Source of the DNA: Biscogniauxia marginata
Lineage: Eukaryota > Ascomycota > Sordariomycetes > Xylariales > Xylariaceae
Direction: 5' to 3'
Length of the DNA: 64,000 nt
Assembly (NCBI GenBank): GCA_022695795.1
Contig: MU404084.1
Coordinates: 344,379-408,378 of the forward strand
The position numbers and the translations under genes were made by a program. The first letter of the stretch is position 1, and every line of letters begins with the position of its first letter. The notes beneath the pieces are model-generated. The model was not told the origin of the DNA and did no database searches. It worked only from the letters and a program-made list of their open reading frames with translations. Below are positions 26,201-35,796 of the stretch, one piece after another.

Positions 26201-26330
26201 CCGGGCTATTTTCTTGTCCATCGGCATCTGGGGAAGCATCGAGCGCTTGCTTCATTGGGATGTCGCCGCTTAATTCTACTACATCCTCTATAGCCTCGAT
26301 TACTCTCATCTCTTCTATAGTTGCCTCCAT
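20227..26330 (-). CDS. Mit1/Mi-2-like SNF2 chromatin remodeler, four exons (1660 aa)
   Basis: Model: exons 26330-25899, 25089-22683, 22449-20974 and 20894-20227, summing to 1661 codons. It is an ATP-dependent nucleosome remodeler; Mit1 in fission yeast works with the SHREC silencing complex. Order: acidic N-terminus; PHD-type Cys cluster at about 416-470 (CDTC, CQGC-SNSYHKMC, CKYC) and a second Cys/His cluster to about 583; two chromo-like segments near 616-642 (YLVKWEGRSHFHDTWMPG) and 703-723 (VFVKFQGLSYEEVVW); SNF2 ATPase from about 782 with Walker A ADEMGLGKT near 808-816 and a DEGQ box near 918; helicase C with STRAGGVGINLA near 1170 and ALSRAHRIGQ near 1200; low-complexity Pro/Gln tail ending in a Cys-containing segment (CTLCWCAHSTENPC). 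Exon 2/3 join restores LTG-TPLQNNKRELFNLL. Intron 1 is unusually long (809 nt); the last intron (79 nt) is inferred from a frame change. Confidence 0.88.
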
Positions 26331-26959
26331 CTTAGTGGTTTACCCCTCCGCATATATACCAGTAAGAAGAATTAGCAGAGATGTTTTGTCGCAAGAAAAT
26401 AGAGACGGTCGGCGCAAAAAGGTGGTGGGGATTATCTGAGATGTAGGTTAGACCGGAACTTATCAGCTGCATGGCGGAGTATAGGTAGATATAGGATGTT
26501 GGCCAGGCGCCGACGCAGTGACATACCCTGAAGAAAATAATAATCAATGCGGACCAAGCAAATACCGGCGTGAGGTGGTGAAAGGTGGGAGGACTGCGAC
26601 TCCAAACATGTCCAAGCCGAGGGTAGCGAAGTTGTCGTCGTGGGGACGCGTGAAATTTGGCTTTACGCGTTGCTCGAACTTAAAGTGCCGCCGTTGCCAG
26701 GGTCTTCAATGGCCGATAAGATAAGCATCCATGTGATCTACCCCTGTCTGCTAGGGCGACCATTGGCCAATCCCTGCAGCCTTTAAACCGTACTCGAGAT
26801 TTTTTTTTTATCTTTTCTTATCGCTACGGGTACCAGGTACACAATTTAATTTTTCCTATGGCTTCAAGTTCCTCTTCAACATATATTTAGCTAGCACACA
26901 ATTCCTTTGTCTTCAGACCGCTTGAGATAACCTTCTTGCCGGCCTTTGAAGAAGATGCG
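26331..26959. other. Divergent promoter region, remodeler and MRM1-like gene
   Basis: Separates two divergently transcribed genes and therefore contains both promoters. It has a T-rich tract near 26800 and no recognisable gene. TATA-like TATATA at about 26352 is too close to the remodeler ATG to be assigned. Confidence 0.5.
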
Positions 26960-28933
26960 ATGCGATTTTTAACCCCTTCGTGTTTACTGTGTAAGCACAA
27001 TGTATTATTATCTCGACTGCGGAACACCTCTATAGGTGTCCGGATTCCTTCTCGAGCTTCCTCCCTCTCCGCCATCCACCGCGGACTCCGTAGTTCTGAG
27101 AGGGCAAGACCCCAAGGCTTCAGCCAGGCCTCTCTATCGCCTCGCAAACCTGGCAAGCCAGGTCGAGATTCGGACCCGACTTTCAAGATCAAAAAGGGCA
27201 AGAAGGATATAACCTGGGAAGGTCCGAAACGAAAGACGAGGAGCGCGCGATTCAACGACCCCGAAGACAGCTTTGGGAAGAAGAGTCTGGTGTATCAGAT
27301 GAAACATGGCAAGTTGCGGGGAAGGACAGCCCAACTGCAGGGCAACAATCGCTCTATGACCGGTCGCGCGACCAGCGACAGACTAAGTCCGGATCAATTC
27401 ATGGCAGATTTCACATCAAACCCGGGACGGTTTGCAAAGTCAGACGAGCGCAGCAGCAACCTAAGGTTCCCGGGTATTGCAGGACGAGGAAGAGATAGAC
27501 AAGATTCCCCGTCTACTCTTCCATCAAACCCGCCCGAATCAGCTCAAGCGGCTCAAGCTTCGACCTGGCTGCGAAGACCAATTACGCCTCCAAAAATCGC
27601 CGAGCAGCCCTACAAAGGCCTGGCTCCCGCAAATTTCGCTGAGCGATCCGACCGAGGGAGACCTCCCATAGGGCGACCTGACCGAGGCAGGCCTCCCACA
27701 GATTTCGCTGAGCGATCCGACCGAGGCCAAACACCCTCAAGATTCTCTGAGAGACCAGATCGAAGTCAAGCTCCCGCCAGGTTCGCCGAGCAACCCTATC
27801 GATCTCGAGCTCCAATGGAATTCGCGGGGCGACCTAATCAAAGCCGGTTCGCCGACAAGGAAGAGCCCCGAGTACAACGGGATACTTGGAAAACAAACCA
27901 ACAAGAAGGAGGGGATATAGAGGGTGTATACCAGAGTACACGAAGAGATGATGTGCCTATCCGTATCCATCACACCACAGCCGCATCCCAATTTCTCTAT
28001 GGTCGATCTGTGGTGGAAGCTGCGCTAAGGGACTCGCGAAGACAGCTTTATAGACTGTATATATACAACGGGGAGGATCGACGCAGTGTTCCCCAGGATA
28101 CTGCCCTCGAGAGGCTAGCACAGCGCAGGGAGGTTCCCGTCATGAAAGTTGAGAGGCACGATCTTCGCATGATGGACAAAATGAGTGACGGTCGGCCTCA
28201 CAATGGCTACGTGCTCGAAGCATCTCCATTGCCGCAGCTGCCGCTCAAAGCGTTGGGGGCAGTGTCGGAAGATCCTGCAAAACCGGGGTTCAGTGTTGAC
28301 ATCACGCACCAGTCCGCGGAGGAAGCGCTCGTGAATGGAACGTCTGATTTCATCAGCTGCAAACTTCCAGAAGGTCGTAACCCCTTCGTCTTGTTATTAG
28401 ATGAGATCTTGGACCCAGGAAATCTAGGCGCCATTTTGCGCAGTGCGGCTTTCCTAGGTGTCAACGCGGTTGCGATCACCAAGAACAATTCTGCGACAAT
28501 GACGGCCGTGGCACTGAAAGCATCCTCTGGAGCATCCGAGGTTATGACGTTATTTTCCGTCGGTTCCACTGTTCCCTTCTTAACGCTCTCGAGGGAAGCA
28601 GGTTGGGTAATCTATGCCGCTGTCCCCTCGACATCTCGGTCCAAAGGCAATTCTCACCTCACCTTGGATCGGGTAGAGACTTACGACCCATTGTCCATTC
28701 ATCCGACAATCCTTGTTGTTGGTAGCGAGGGAGACGGACTCAGTAAACCAGTCAGACGGGAGGCGGACTTTGAAGTATCGATCCCGAGCAACTCGGGACT
28801 TCTCGGCGCCGTCGACAGTCTAAATGTGAGCGTAGCTACCGGCATTCTCTGCCAATCTTTTCTGAAGAAACAATGGTCCAGGACAGTTGAAATAGAAAGA
28901 GAGACGCCAGACGAGGAATCTAGTCTCTGGTGA
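26960..28933 (+). CDS. MRM1: Mitochondrial large-rRNA 2'-O-ribose methyltransferase, Mrm1/SpoU family (657 aa)
   Basis: Mrm1 (yeast Pet56) methylates a guanosine ribose in the peptidyl-transferase region of mitochondrial LSU rRNA, using S-adenosylmethionine. The SpoU/TrmH fold is clear: an N-terminal substrate-binding segment (FLYGRSVVEAAL, about residue 345), then motif 1 (DPGNLGAILRSAAFLG), motif 2 (VVGSEGDGLSKPV, about residue 586) and motif 3 (SLNVSVATGILCQ, about residue 620), which form the trefoil-knot cofactor site. The N-terminus is Arg/Ser-rich and non-acidic, fitting a mitochondrial presequence. Between presequence and enzyme lies a long basic disordered linker with degenerate repeats of the type RFAEQPYRSRAP (nt about 27590-27860). 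The ATG at 26960 is the first in frame. It is longer than yeast Mrm1, and the linker accounts for the difference. Confidence 0.92.
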   Translation: MRFLTPSCLLCKHNVLLSRLRNTSIGVRIPSRASSLSAIHRGLRSSERARPQGFSQASLSPRKPGKPGRDSDPTFKIKKGKKDITWEGPKRKTRSARFNDPEDSFGKKSLVYQMKHGKLRGRTAQLQGNNRSMTGRATSDRLSPDQFMADFTSNPGRFAKSDERSSNLRFPGIAGRGRDRQDSPSTLPSNPPESAQAAQASTWLRRPITPPKIAEQPYKGLAPANFAERSDRGRPPIGRPDRGRPPTDFAERSDRGQTPSRFSERPDRSQAPARFAEQPYRSRAPMEFAGRPNQSRFADKEEPRVQRDTWKTNQQEGGDIEGVYQSTRRDDVPIRIHHTTAASQFLYGRSVVEAALRDSRRQLYRLYIYNGEDRRSVPQDTALERLAQRREVPVMKVERHDLRMMDKMSDGRPHNGYVLEASPLPQLPLKALGAVSEDPAKPGFSVDITHQSAEEALVNGTSDFISCKLPEGRNPFVLLLDEILDPGNLGAILRSAAFLGVNAVAITKNNSATMTAVALKASSGASEVMTLFSVGSTVPFLTLSREAGWVIYAAVPSTSRSKGNSHLTLDRVETYDPLSIHPTILVVGSEGDGLSKPVRREADFEVSIPSNSGLLGAVDSLNVSVATGILCQSFLKKQWSRTVEIERETPDEESSLW

Positions 28934-29801
28934 AATGATATATAGGTATGTATCAATATTGTAAACTAGGGTTAGACAGTCCGCGTGTCTATTCCCCATT
29001 GCAGATCATGCGGGGATAAGATTAAAAGCATGGCTGGGAGTTTGGAAAAGAATTCGCCGATCTTATGCAGGGACCAAAGGTTCGAGAACATTGCTTTGTT
29101 TAGACCGGCGAGGCGCCTTGATGCGTAATGTGAAAGCCGACATTGAATTTGATGATATTGACAGTTGATCTGGCGAATGAGACGCGCTGGCCGCAAGCTT
29201 CGCATTCGACGAAACTTGCCAACAACACAATCGATTCGTCATGTCGATGGGGTCGAGGTGTAGGACAACTCATCGCTTACTTCATTCAGCATCAACAAGG
29301 CGGGATTTTATTAGCCTTAGGCGGCCGCCGCGCGCCCTGAATGGAAAGCTGACCCATTCCCGAATCCCAGCCACGCCAATTCTAGTGTACCTTTTTTGCC
29401 CGAAGCCCCAAACTTGTACACCAGAGGCAAGAAAATGGGGAGGCTGAATGTTTGGTATTCTATCATCATGTCTCATTGAGTGAATTAGCCAGAGACCAAT
29501 CTTCATTTTGTTACTACGAATCTGCCGTTACACTGCTTTGACAGCAAGTTTGACAGCGGCTTTGGCAGGGCGATAAATTAATTAATTATTGAGGGGTCCC
29601 CCGGCCGATCTGGACCCCTTCGCCCAGCCAGGTCACTAACAACGGTGAAGCTCTCGAGGCGGTCAACCAAACTACAGACCGGCCTTGCCTGCTTTTTCTT
29701 CTTCTTTTTCTTTCTCCGATCTAGGTGCTAGACAGCAGCCCGTATCGACATCAACAGTGTCGGCAACGGCGACGGGCGACAGCGACAATAAACTAGCAAC
29801 G
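28934..29801. other. Intergenic region between MRM1-like and GPI-protein genes
   Basis: Contains the 3' end of the MRM1-like transcript and the promoter/leader of the downstream gene (CT-rich from about 29690). No other gene or structured element was recognised. Confidence 0.5.
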
Positions 29802-31375
29802 ATGCATCCCCCCAAAGCTATGCTTAGCCTCCCGCCGTCGCTGCTCCTGCTCCTCGCGATGCAGCTCGGCGGCGGCAGCGGCGCGGGACATGGTCAGGAC
29901 AATGAACAACGACTGCAGAAACGATCGCTGCCCACGGCCATAAAGAAGATGTCCCTCGACGAGGGCGAGAAGTTCATGCCGGAATTTTACGCCTTCGCGC
30001 CGCCGCAGTCCTACGCCGAGGCGCAATCGTCGTCACCGTCCTCACCATTCTGGGCGCGAGCGGCCCTCGAGCTAACGCCTGAGGAGGAGGCCCTCCTCGC
30101 TGTCAACAGCTCCGCGACGATATCCTACCGCCCGCCGTTCCCGCGACACTATGACTACCAGTGGGCAGAGAAGGGCGCGGGGGCAGATACAGATGTGGGG
30201 GGAAGAGGAGACGGCGGATGGAGATCCGGGTCGATATACCGCCGGGCGAGGGACGCACTGGCGAAACTACAGGGCCGTCAGTTCTCGTGCCCCGACGGCA
30301 CGGCAAGCTGTGACAACATCGACCAGCCCAACTACTGCTGCGTCGAGGGCACGACGTGCTTCGTTGTGACCAATGCGCCGAACGCCGGGAACGTGGGCTG
30401 CTGCCCGGAGGGCCAGAACTGCGGCGGCAGCGTAGGGACCTGTGCGGACGACAGCACAGCGTGCCCGGCTGAGGTCGGGGGCGGGTGTTGCGTACCAGGC
30501 TTTGTGTGCGCCGACGTTGGATGTAAGTCTTGTCATCTGCTCCGTTCCATTCCACGCAAGGCTCAGAATCCATCACGATCTACTATTTTTATTTGCATCT
30601 CGCCTCGCGCGAAATAATAGCGATTTTCGTTAGATGTAGAAGACTAGTACTGACTTGACTGTAATCGGAACCAGGCGTCGCGAGCTCCGCCTCCGTCATC
30701 ACCTCCACGACCGTGACCTCGACGGTGAGGACATCCCCCACGCCGACCACCCAGGTCATCACCGTGATCGTCACGGTGACGCCCTCCAGCACGCCCACGC
30801 CCACGACCAGCACCGTAACCCGGACCACGACCGCGGGCGGCGAAACCGAAACCGAAACCGAACCCGGAGGCGGCATCCCGCCCGTCCGCCCGACAAGCAG
30901 CGGCGACACCACCACCAGCACCACCGCCCCGTCATCCCCGTCCCCGACCACCGCATCCGACTACTGCCCCACGGGCTTCTACGCCTGCCTCGCGCGCGCG
31001 GGCTCCGGGTGCTGCCGCACCGGCCGCGACTGCCAGACGACGTCGTGCCCGCCGCCCTCCCCGATGACCACGTACACGGCGAACGGGGTCACGGTCGCGG
31101 TGCCGGCGGGCGACGCGAGCGCGGCCTCGGCCGCGGGGCCGGAGTCGGCGCCGGGCTGCGCGGGCGGCTGGTTCATGTGCGATGCCGACGGGGGCGGCTG
31201 CTGCCCCGTGGGCTACGCGTGCGGCACCGCCAGCTGCACGCTGCAGAACGCCGTCGAGACGGCTACCGTGCAGAAGGAGGTCCCGGGGCGGGCTGCGGAG
31301 AGGGTACGGGCGGCGTGGGGGGTCGTTGTTGTCGTCGTTGGGGCGTGGGTGCTGGTCTGGGGTGGGGGGGTTTGA
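29802..31375 (+). CDS. Secreted GPI-anchored Cys-rich protein, two exons (473 aa)
   Basis: Exons 29802-30522 and 30675-31375 with a 152-nt intron (GTAAGT...CCAG); the split codon restores a Cys. The N-terminus is a signal peptide with a Leu-rich core (SLPPSLLLLLAMQL). Exon 1 ends with a Cys-rich domain and exon 2 begins with a long Thr/Ser/Val/Pro-rich linker, likely O-glycosylated, then two more Cys modules, and ends in a hydrophobic tail preceded by small residues (GVVVVVVGAWVLVW), as for GPI attachment. Five copies of CC-x2-G-x2-C are visible: CCVEGTTC, CCPEGQNC, CCVPGFVC, CCRTGRDC and CCPVGYAC. A plasma-membrane or cell-wall location is inferred. Function is unknown; similar Cys-rich GPI proteins are common in filamentous ascomycetes. 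Confidence 0.88.
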
Positions 31376-33150
31376 TCTAGATAGGAGGCGGGAGCGTTTA
31401 CTATGCGCGACGTGATGTTTCGAGACGGGGTAGATGAGATGGATGACGGGGACGGCGCGTAGGTCCAGATGATCACTTGATGATGGCTTACGAGTTTTAT
31501 GCGGTGGTGGTTCTTTTTCTCCTTTTTTTTGCTTTTTTTGCTTTTTTTTTCCCTTACTCTTTCTCTGTTGAGACCGATTGGTTACATCTTGGTTGGGATG
31601 GTCTGCTTAGCGACGTTTGCCACGCTCGCATCTCGAGAGAAAGGGAGGGAAGGGTATCACTTGCTATAGGTCGGATGAAGAAAAAGGAGCAAGTGGCGAC
31701 GGGGTAATCTATCTTCAGCGATCGGTTACTAGCAAGCACTGTTTTTTTGCATCATCATCAGCGTTGGCATCTGCATTATAGACCGGAGTTCACATATACA
31801 TATAAAGACACAGATACGAGAGTATGAGCGTGGAAGTTAGGAATACATATTTAATCATTACGTAGCCTTTCGATGGTCGCTCGACATGATAGTATTACGC
31901 GGCCATTGCTTTAACTAGACTGGCAAAGATCACCTACTGATAATAGGAGGGAAGAGGGGAACGGCGATGGCTTGACACGGGCATGATGCGTGTCGTGGCA
32001 CACTCTCTAAGTACTTACTTACCTTTGGTATACGTATGCACGCATCGGAGTTCCGCCAAGTAACGGTCCGTAGAGAGCGCTACGGTGGAAAGTTTAAAGT
32101 ACCTATCCAAGGCGGCAGATAAACCCAGTTTTGATAGCATACAATGTAAAATCTTAAACATTGCCTAGTTGCCTGTGCGTTATGGTCATTATTAGACGGG
32201 TACATATAGAGAGTACGTCATGAAACGAAGAGAGACGGAGCAGAACCAAAACTCGAAACGGTATAACGTATGATTTGTTAGGAAGGAAGATGGGTTTGAT
32301 GTCCGGGACTCCTCTGATAACGGAGAAAATTGAAAGATGTTCTAGGGGAGACAGGGAACAGATCAATACAATGATTTCAGCATTTGTCGAAACATGAAAA
32401 AAGGGGGGGAGAAATAAGGGGGGAGGGGGTTTTATCTAGAAGAGATAGATTCGGCGTGCTACGTTGTTAATCTACTCGATAACCAGCATACCGTATATTT
32501 GACTAAATGTATTTGTCACATTCATAGTCAGTACAGTTTGAATAGAGAACGAAGATATCCAAATTAGAGTTTATGAGTTTAAATTTCATGGTACTCATAA
32601 CTCCCCAACCAAGCTGATACGTGTGTCTGCATACGCCAAGGACAAAAAGTTCTAGAAGCGTATAATGAAAAAGGCTGCCCAATCGCACCAAGATTATTAA
32701 ACACTAAATAGTGAAACAGTTTTCCTTTCCATTTCCACTGCCTTTCCCCAGTTCCCCCAAGTTCCCCCGGTTCCCTATGCCCCTGGCAGATTAGGGTATC
32801 CCAGTATATATATAAAAAAGAGCACGAAGCCGCAACGCCTTTCCGATGTGTTGCCTCGCCTGCATGCCCGTCTATCCCCCTCCCAGGACCCAAGTCTAGG
32901 GGGGATTGCAACGACGGCAATGTCAACCAAAGAGTGAAATATGCGATAAAAGCACAGCCGAGTCGAGGGCCAGCCTTGTGTGTGTATATGTCCGTCAAAC
33001 GAAGCGAAGAACCGGATTAAAATCCAAAAGTACATCAAATTACATGAAAGAAAAAGAAGAAGTAGAAGAAGAAAATCCCGGAAGGCAAGGAGTATGGATG
33101 TATGCAAGCGCCTACTAAGCCTTTGTCTTGGCGTGCCATGTCTAGGTAGC
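31376..33150. other. Intergenic, convergent 3' ends
   Basis: Lies between the 3' ends of two convergent genes. It contains T-rich tracts near 31500-31560 and A/G-rich tracts near 32400. No gene is recognised; frames present are short and lack motifs. Confidence 0.5.
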
Positions 33151-33600
33151 TTACAGCACGTAAGCGGCGGCAGCGCCGACGAGGGCCATCAGGCCGGTCA
33201 GGGACTGCGCGCCTGCAGCGGCGCTGTCGGGGATGCCGGTGGAGGACGACGAGGGGCCCCTATCGAAGGTGCTGGAGGGCCCCGAGGGGGTAGCGGTGGC
33301 GCTGCCGCCGTGGGCGCTGCTGCTCGCGGCGGTGGCGTTCGCGGACCGGAGGAAGCCAGACGAGGGGCCGCCGGTGGCGACGGCGGCGGCAGTGTACAGG
33401 TTCGGGCCGAAGGCCAGCGTGGACGAGCCGGCGGTGACGGTCGTGGGCTTGGTGCACGGGTAGGAGCCCGTCCCGCTGGCGAAGAAGCCGTAGGTGGGGG
33501 CCGCGCCGACCGTGTAGGTGTTGGACCCGATGGTGTAGGTGCCCTGCTGGGCGACGGCGGCAGTAGCCGCGACAAGGGGCATGGCTGTGGTGAACTTCAT
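33151..33600 (-). CDS. Small secreted, probably GPI-anchored protein (149 aa)
   Basis: A single-exon frame with a signal peptide (MKFTTAMPLVAATAAVAQQ), a short ordered-looking segment (TYTIGSNTYTVGAAPTYGFF), a Ser/Thr/Ala/Gly-rich middle and a hydrophobic C-terminus (LTGLMALVGAAAAYVL) preceded by Ser/Ala/Gly residues suitable as a GPI omega site. Only one cysteine lies in the mature part. Third-position GC is high, as in expressed fungal genes. The opposite strand is also open across the gene (32980-33639) because of this GC bias and is not considered coding. A cell-wall or surface role is inferred; no enzyme domain is visible. Confidence 0.85.
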   Translation of the reverse strand: MKFTTAMPLVAATAAVAQQGTYTIGSNTYTVGAAPTYGFFASGTGSYPCTKPTTVTAGSSTLAFGPNLYTAAAVATGGPSSGFLRSANATAASSSAHGGSATATPSGPSSTFDRGPSSSSTGIPDSAAAGAQSLTGLMALVGAAAAYVL

Positions 33601-33667
33601 CTTGGAAAGGATATGGTGGTTAAGTTGTTGTTAACCTAGGCGAAGCGTGTGGGGTGATTTGCTTGAG

Positions 33668-33675
33668 TATAAATA
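33668..33675 (-). promoter_or_regulatory. TATA-like element of the 149-aa surface protein gene
   Basis: Plus-strand TATAAATA reads TATTTATA on the coding strand, about 68 bp upstream of the ATG at 33600. Position fits a core promoter; orientation is imperfect. Confidence 0.4.
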
Positions 33676-35796
33676 GGCAATTTAAGGATGTCCGTAGATC
33701 GATAGTAGCCGGTCAAAGAGACTCGAGGTTTGTCTTATTGTTGGTAGGTGGTAGCAAGCTGATATCGCAAAGGCTCACAAGTCCAGATGCTGGTTGATAG
33801 TGTGTATGACCAGGTAGTATCAGATCAGGATTGAACGAGCGACTTATATAGAGCAGACTGGATCGTGGTAAGATGCAACAGCTATGACGGACGGAGGGTA
33901 ACAAGCTTTATACAAACCTTAATAGAACATGCACTGACGTGTATAGCCAGCCATATGCTACATTCCCTCCACTGTCGGCCCTCTCGGGGACATCCATGGT
34001 GGCAGAGGACGCGTATGGCTGGGGAGGGCGATATGGAGGTTGGTCTTGGAGTGGTACCCAAAGGTTTGGATCCGAGCTTTGGATTCGTCAATGCGGCTGG
34101 TCCGGCCGAGGCTTAAAAATGGGGTGGTGGGGTGGTACGGCTGTGCTCAAGGTTGCATTCCAGTGAGGTAACCAGCAGGTCGGGACTTACAGGCAGCCTG
34201 GGTAGGTACCTATGATGAATCGGCTGTGGCTTGGTTTAGTCGCAACCACCCGATGAGATCTATATTTGCCTAATTGGGTACCTTATCCAGTTTAAGTTGA
34301 GCTCCAGTTGATCTCGCAGGTTGGGCCCTTGCAGGTGCGCCACTTACAACGTTTTTTTTTTTTTACAATACTCCGGAATTCTTTCATCGCCATTCCTTGA
34401 TTTTACTCGTGTTCGTGTCAGCTAGATATACAGTTAGGTGTTCGTTCTATTTTTTGATCAAGTCCCCATCTCGTAACTCGGTATATAGTAAGCCTAAGCC
34501 CAGGCGCCCGTATTATCGTTGTTCATTGAGCCCATGTAGTTGTCTCACCTCAGACGTGCGCATCTGCAACTTGCGGCTCTTTCACCATCTCTCCCACAGG
34601 TAATTCTATTACCAGTGCCTAGGTACGCACGGCCAAACCTAGACAACCATCTGGATATATAAATGGCCGTGCAACCATTGATTGCGTGGCGACGAATAAA
34701 TTACGCCATCAACCCAACGCACGGTCTCGACGGTGGCAATCTCGCGCCCAGGCTGTCAGACTTCTTTTACGGAGTGGTGTCTAACAAGTGTCTTAACAAT
34801 TGACTTGTCTAGGTCTCGGGAGCGTGAATGCATACCTAAACATTCGTAAATACGAGGTCGGAAGGAATTCAAGATCTTGCTCATAGGTAGGTACTAGTTA
34901 TCACAGCTCTGGAATCTGTACAATATTAGCGGACAACTGCCTACCTATATAGCTATTGCATCCAAAATCTATGTTACGCATTGATTATATTTTGATCTTT
35001 TCAGAAACCGCTTATCTTATACCCTTACTTGCCTTTCAATACGTTGAAAAAGTTGCAACTTAGAGTTTTCCACAAGGCGACCCTGGAATCTCAATAAAAC
35101 ACCTTAAATTGTCCGGTGGGGGTCTTGCCGGGAGGCCTGTGCTGCTGCTTGCGACTTTGCACAGCTTGGCAACCCGCAGCGGCAGCCCCGCTAAACAAGA
35201 AGGTCTGATGTCACAAAGTCTAAAAATATCCAGCTGTATGTAATCTAAACCGCTAATCTCGCCCTGTAAGGCTTGCAGAGATGTTCCGTGACTAGGTATT
35301 TATTACATGTGAGGTTAAATTACTATACCTACCTACATGTATCTCTACATCAGTATAATATCCATTAGTTAACCATCTAAGCTCTTACTCGTCTTCTGGG
35401 GGTTTCTACTGGATAAGAAGTAGCGAAAAATTAATTATTGAGTAAAGGTCAAAAATTGTCCTGCGCTACGTATAATGAATTAAACATGAACTTGGAACTT
35501 AGAAACAAACAGTTTACCTGTTTCTATGCTCCTCTCCAATGGCGAACACAACGAACAGAGAAACTAGGTCGTATCGCAACTCCTCTTCACAAGCACTGAA
35601 CAACGACCACCTCTGCTCAGAATGAATATAATTGTTTTCCCCAGATATTAATGTCAAGGAAATCCTCCTGTCCCAAGGCCCTGACTCTTAATACGGCACT
35701 TCGGTATCACATGAACTCCCCGAACTCCCCCTATCCTGATACTCAACAGCAATATTCTAGAAACGACTGGACAATAGTCAAATCGAATCAGACACA
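33676..35796. other. Gene-poor intergenic region
   Basis: No gene recognised. TAGGTA/TACCTA-type words are frequent (34200, 34620, 34885, 35325). Composition becomes AT-rich from about 34.8 kb. Confidence 0.5.

Noticed and set aside
30655..31380. His/Arg-rich frame overlapping exon 2 of the GPI protein
   Set aside because: Alternate-frame shadow; the Cys repeats and the intron join support the other frame.
32980..33639. 219-codon plus-strand frame opposite the 149-aa surface protein
   Set aside because: Gly/Ala/Arg-rich antisense of a gene with strong third-position GC; the minus strand has signal peptide and GPI tail.
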